Positions 14,172-14,579 of a DNA stretch of 14,579 bases are shown one piece after another (positions within the stretch are counted from its first letter, which is position 1; the number at the start of each line of letters is the position of its first letter). Where the stretch lies: assembly GCA_964390645.1 (NCBI GenBank), contig CAYMLL010000201.1:1-14579 (forward strand). The letters run 5' to 3'. Below the pieces are notes generated by a model. It saw only the letters and a program-made list of their open reading frames with translations. It had not been told where the DNA came from and did no database searches. The DNA comes from CAYMLL01 sp964390645 (GTDB lineage Bacteria > Planctomycetota > UBA8108). Made by a program: the position numbers and the translations under genes.

Positions 14172-14579
14172 TCACCGGGCGGGGTCCTCGAACGGGAACA
14201 TCGGTTTGCGCCGATGGACGTAGTCGAGCCGGCGGACGTCCGCTGTTGTCACTCCGGGGGTGTCGACTCGGATCAGGTGCCGGCAGACGGGGGCGTACGC
14301 CGCGACTGGCGAGTGCACGCCCTTCGCGACGAGGACGCGGAAGTCGCGCGGGTCGAGGCCGTGATCGCTGATCTGTCGCAGGCTGAACGGCGCCATGCGT
14401 CGCGTCGTCAACATCACCGTCAAGCCGCGAGCGCAGCGTACGACCGCTGTCGGGCCCTGGTCGAAGTCGACGATTCCACCGTGGCGGGGCTGTGTTTCGC
14501 GGAAGCGACCATCGTGCAGTCCGATGACCTCGAAGGAGTCCAGGAGCGGCTCGCCGTGTCGATCGGCCGTCTTGCCGCC
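14172..14579 (-). CDS. M81 family / MlrC-like protein, C-terminal part
   Basis: The last 135 residues of a gene entering from the right edge. The frame is open from GGKTADRHGEPLLDSF at the window end to the TGA at 14172. GGKTADRHGEP, the DGRFRETQPRHGG segment, GLTVMLTTRRMAPFSLRQ, HGLDPRDFRVLVAKGVHSPV and RVDTPGVTTADV match the C-terminal domain of MlrC (microcystinase C)-like proteins, which planctomycetes and proteobacteria carry in several copies; most do not act on microcystin. A shorter TTG-started reading (14423) is not the real start, because the family match continues upstream of it. The zinc-binding N-terminal domain is outside the window, so activity cannot be judged. It sits upstream of the aldolase on the same strand. 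Confidence 0.88.
   Translation of the reverse strand, partial: GGKTADRHGEPLLDSFEVIGLHDGRFRETQPRHGGIVDFDQGPTAVVRCARGLTVMLTTRRMAPFSLRQISDHGLDPRDFRVLVAKGVHSPVAAYAPVCRHLIRVDTPGVTTADVRRLDYVHRRKPMFPFEDPAR

Noticed and set aside
1..14579. CRISPR array, phage genes, toxin-antitoxin or defence genes
   Set aside because: No spaced direct repeats and no recognisable proteins of these classes in any frame with a credible start.

Overview
The window is GC-rich DNA with strong G/C bias at third codon positions, and its gene content is typical of Planctomycetota or a close PVC relative: a type I sulfatase with a LamG-like tail, two Tat-exported Gfo/Idh/MocA oxidoreductases, a PhoD-like phosphatase, an M23-PKD protein, an exported PEP/pyruvate-binding (dikinase) protein, and a secreted protein ending in the planctomycete-style dockerin-like tail (RGDADGDG ... 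CGEDP ... LDC..Y..C). The taxon is inferred from protein style only; no rRNA or marker gene is present.

Layout. 1-299 (-) is the N-terminal end of an unrecognised secreted protein. A 561-bp gap (300-860) with two adjacent hairpins separates it from a divergent secreted dockerin-like protein (861-2243, +). Convergent to that lies a minus-strand pair: a GWD/PPDK-like dikinase (6352-4397), broken by two in-frame stop codons, followed by a lipoprotein sulfatase (4278-2314). A 164-bp divergent promoter region separates the dikinase from a plus-strand pair: PhoD-like phosphatase (6517-8394) and Gfo/Idh/MocA oxidoreductase 1 (8409-9692), 14 nt apart and very probably one transcript. Next is a 766-bp stretch without a convincing gene (9693-10458), holding signal-peptide-like fragments, a strong hairpin and a C8-G-C5 tract. 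Then come oxidoreductase 2 (10459-11745, GTG start) and an M23 peptidase with two PKD domains (11836-13260). The right end is a minus-strand pair: the C-terminus of an M81/MlrC-like protein (14579-14172, cut by the window edge) and a HpcH/HpaI-type class II aldolase (14058-13279).

How the genes may work together. Most products carry Sec, Tat or lipoprotein signals, so the region mainly encodes envelope or extracellular functions: removal of sulfate esters, phosphoester cleavage, redox conversion of sugars or polyols, and peptidoglycan cleavage. The aldolase is the one clearly cytoplasmic enzyme and would feed pyruvate-type products to central metabolism. This fits scavenging of sulfated or phosphorylated glycans, but no glycoside hydrolase, transporter or sulfatase-maturing enzyme lies in the window, so the pathway reading is an inference.

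I found no CRISPR array, phage, transposon, tRNA or rRNA. I see no clear new multi-gene system. The most notable observations are the twice-interrupted exported dikinase with GWD-like domain order, and an apparent in-frame loss of the second Rossmann strand in oxidoreductase 1.
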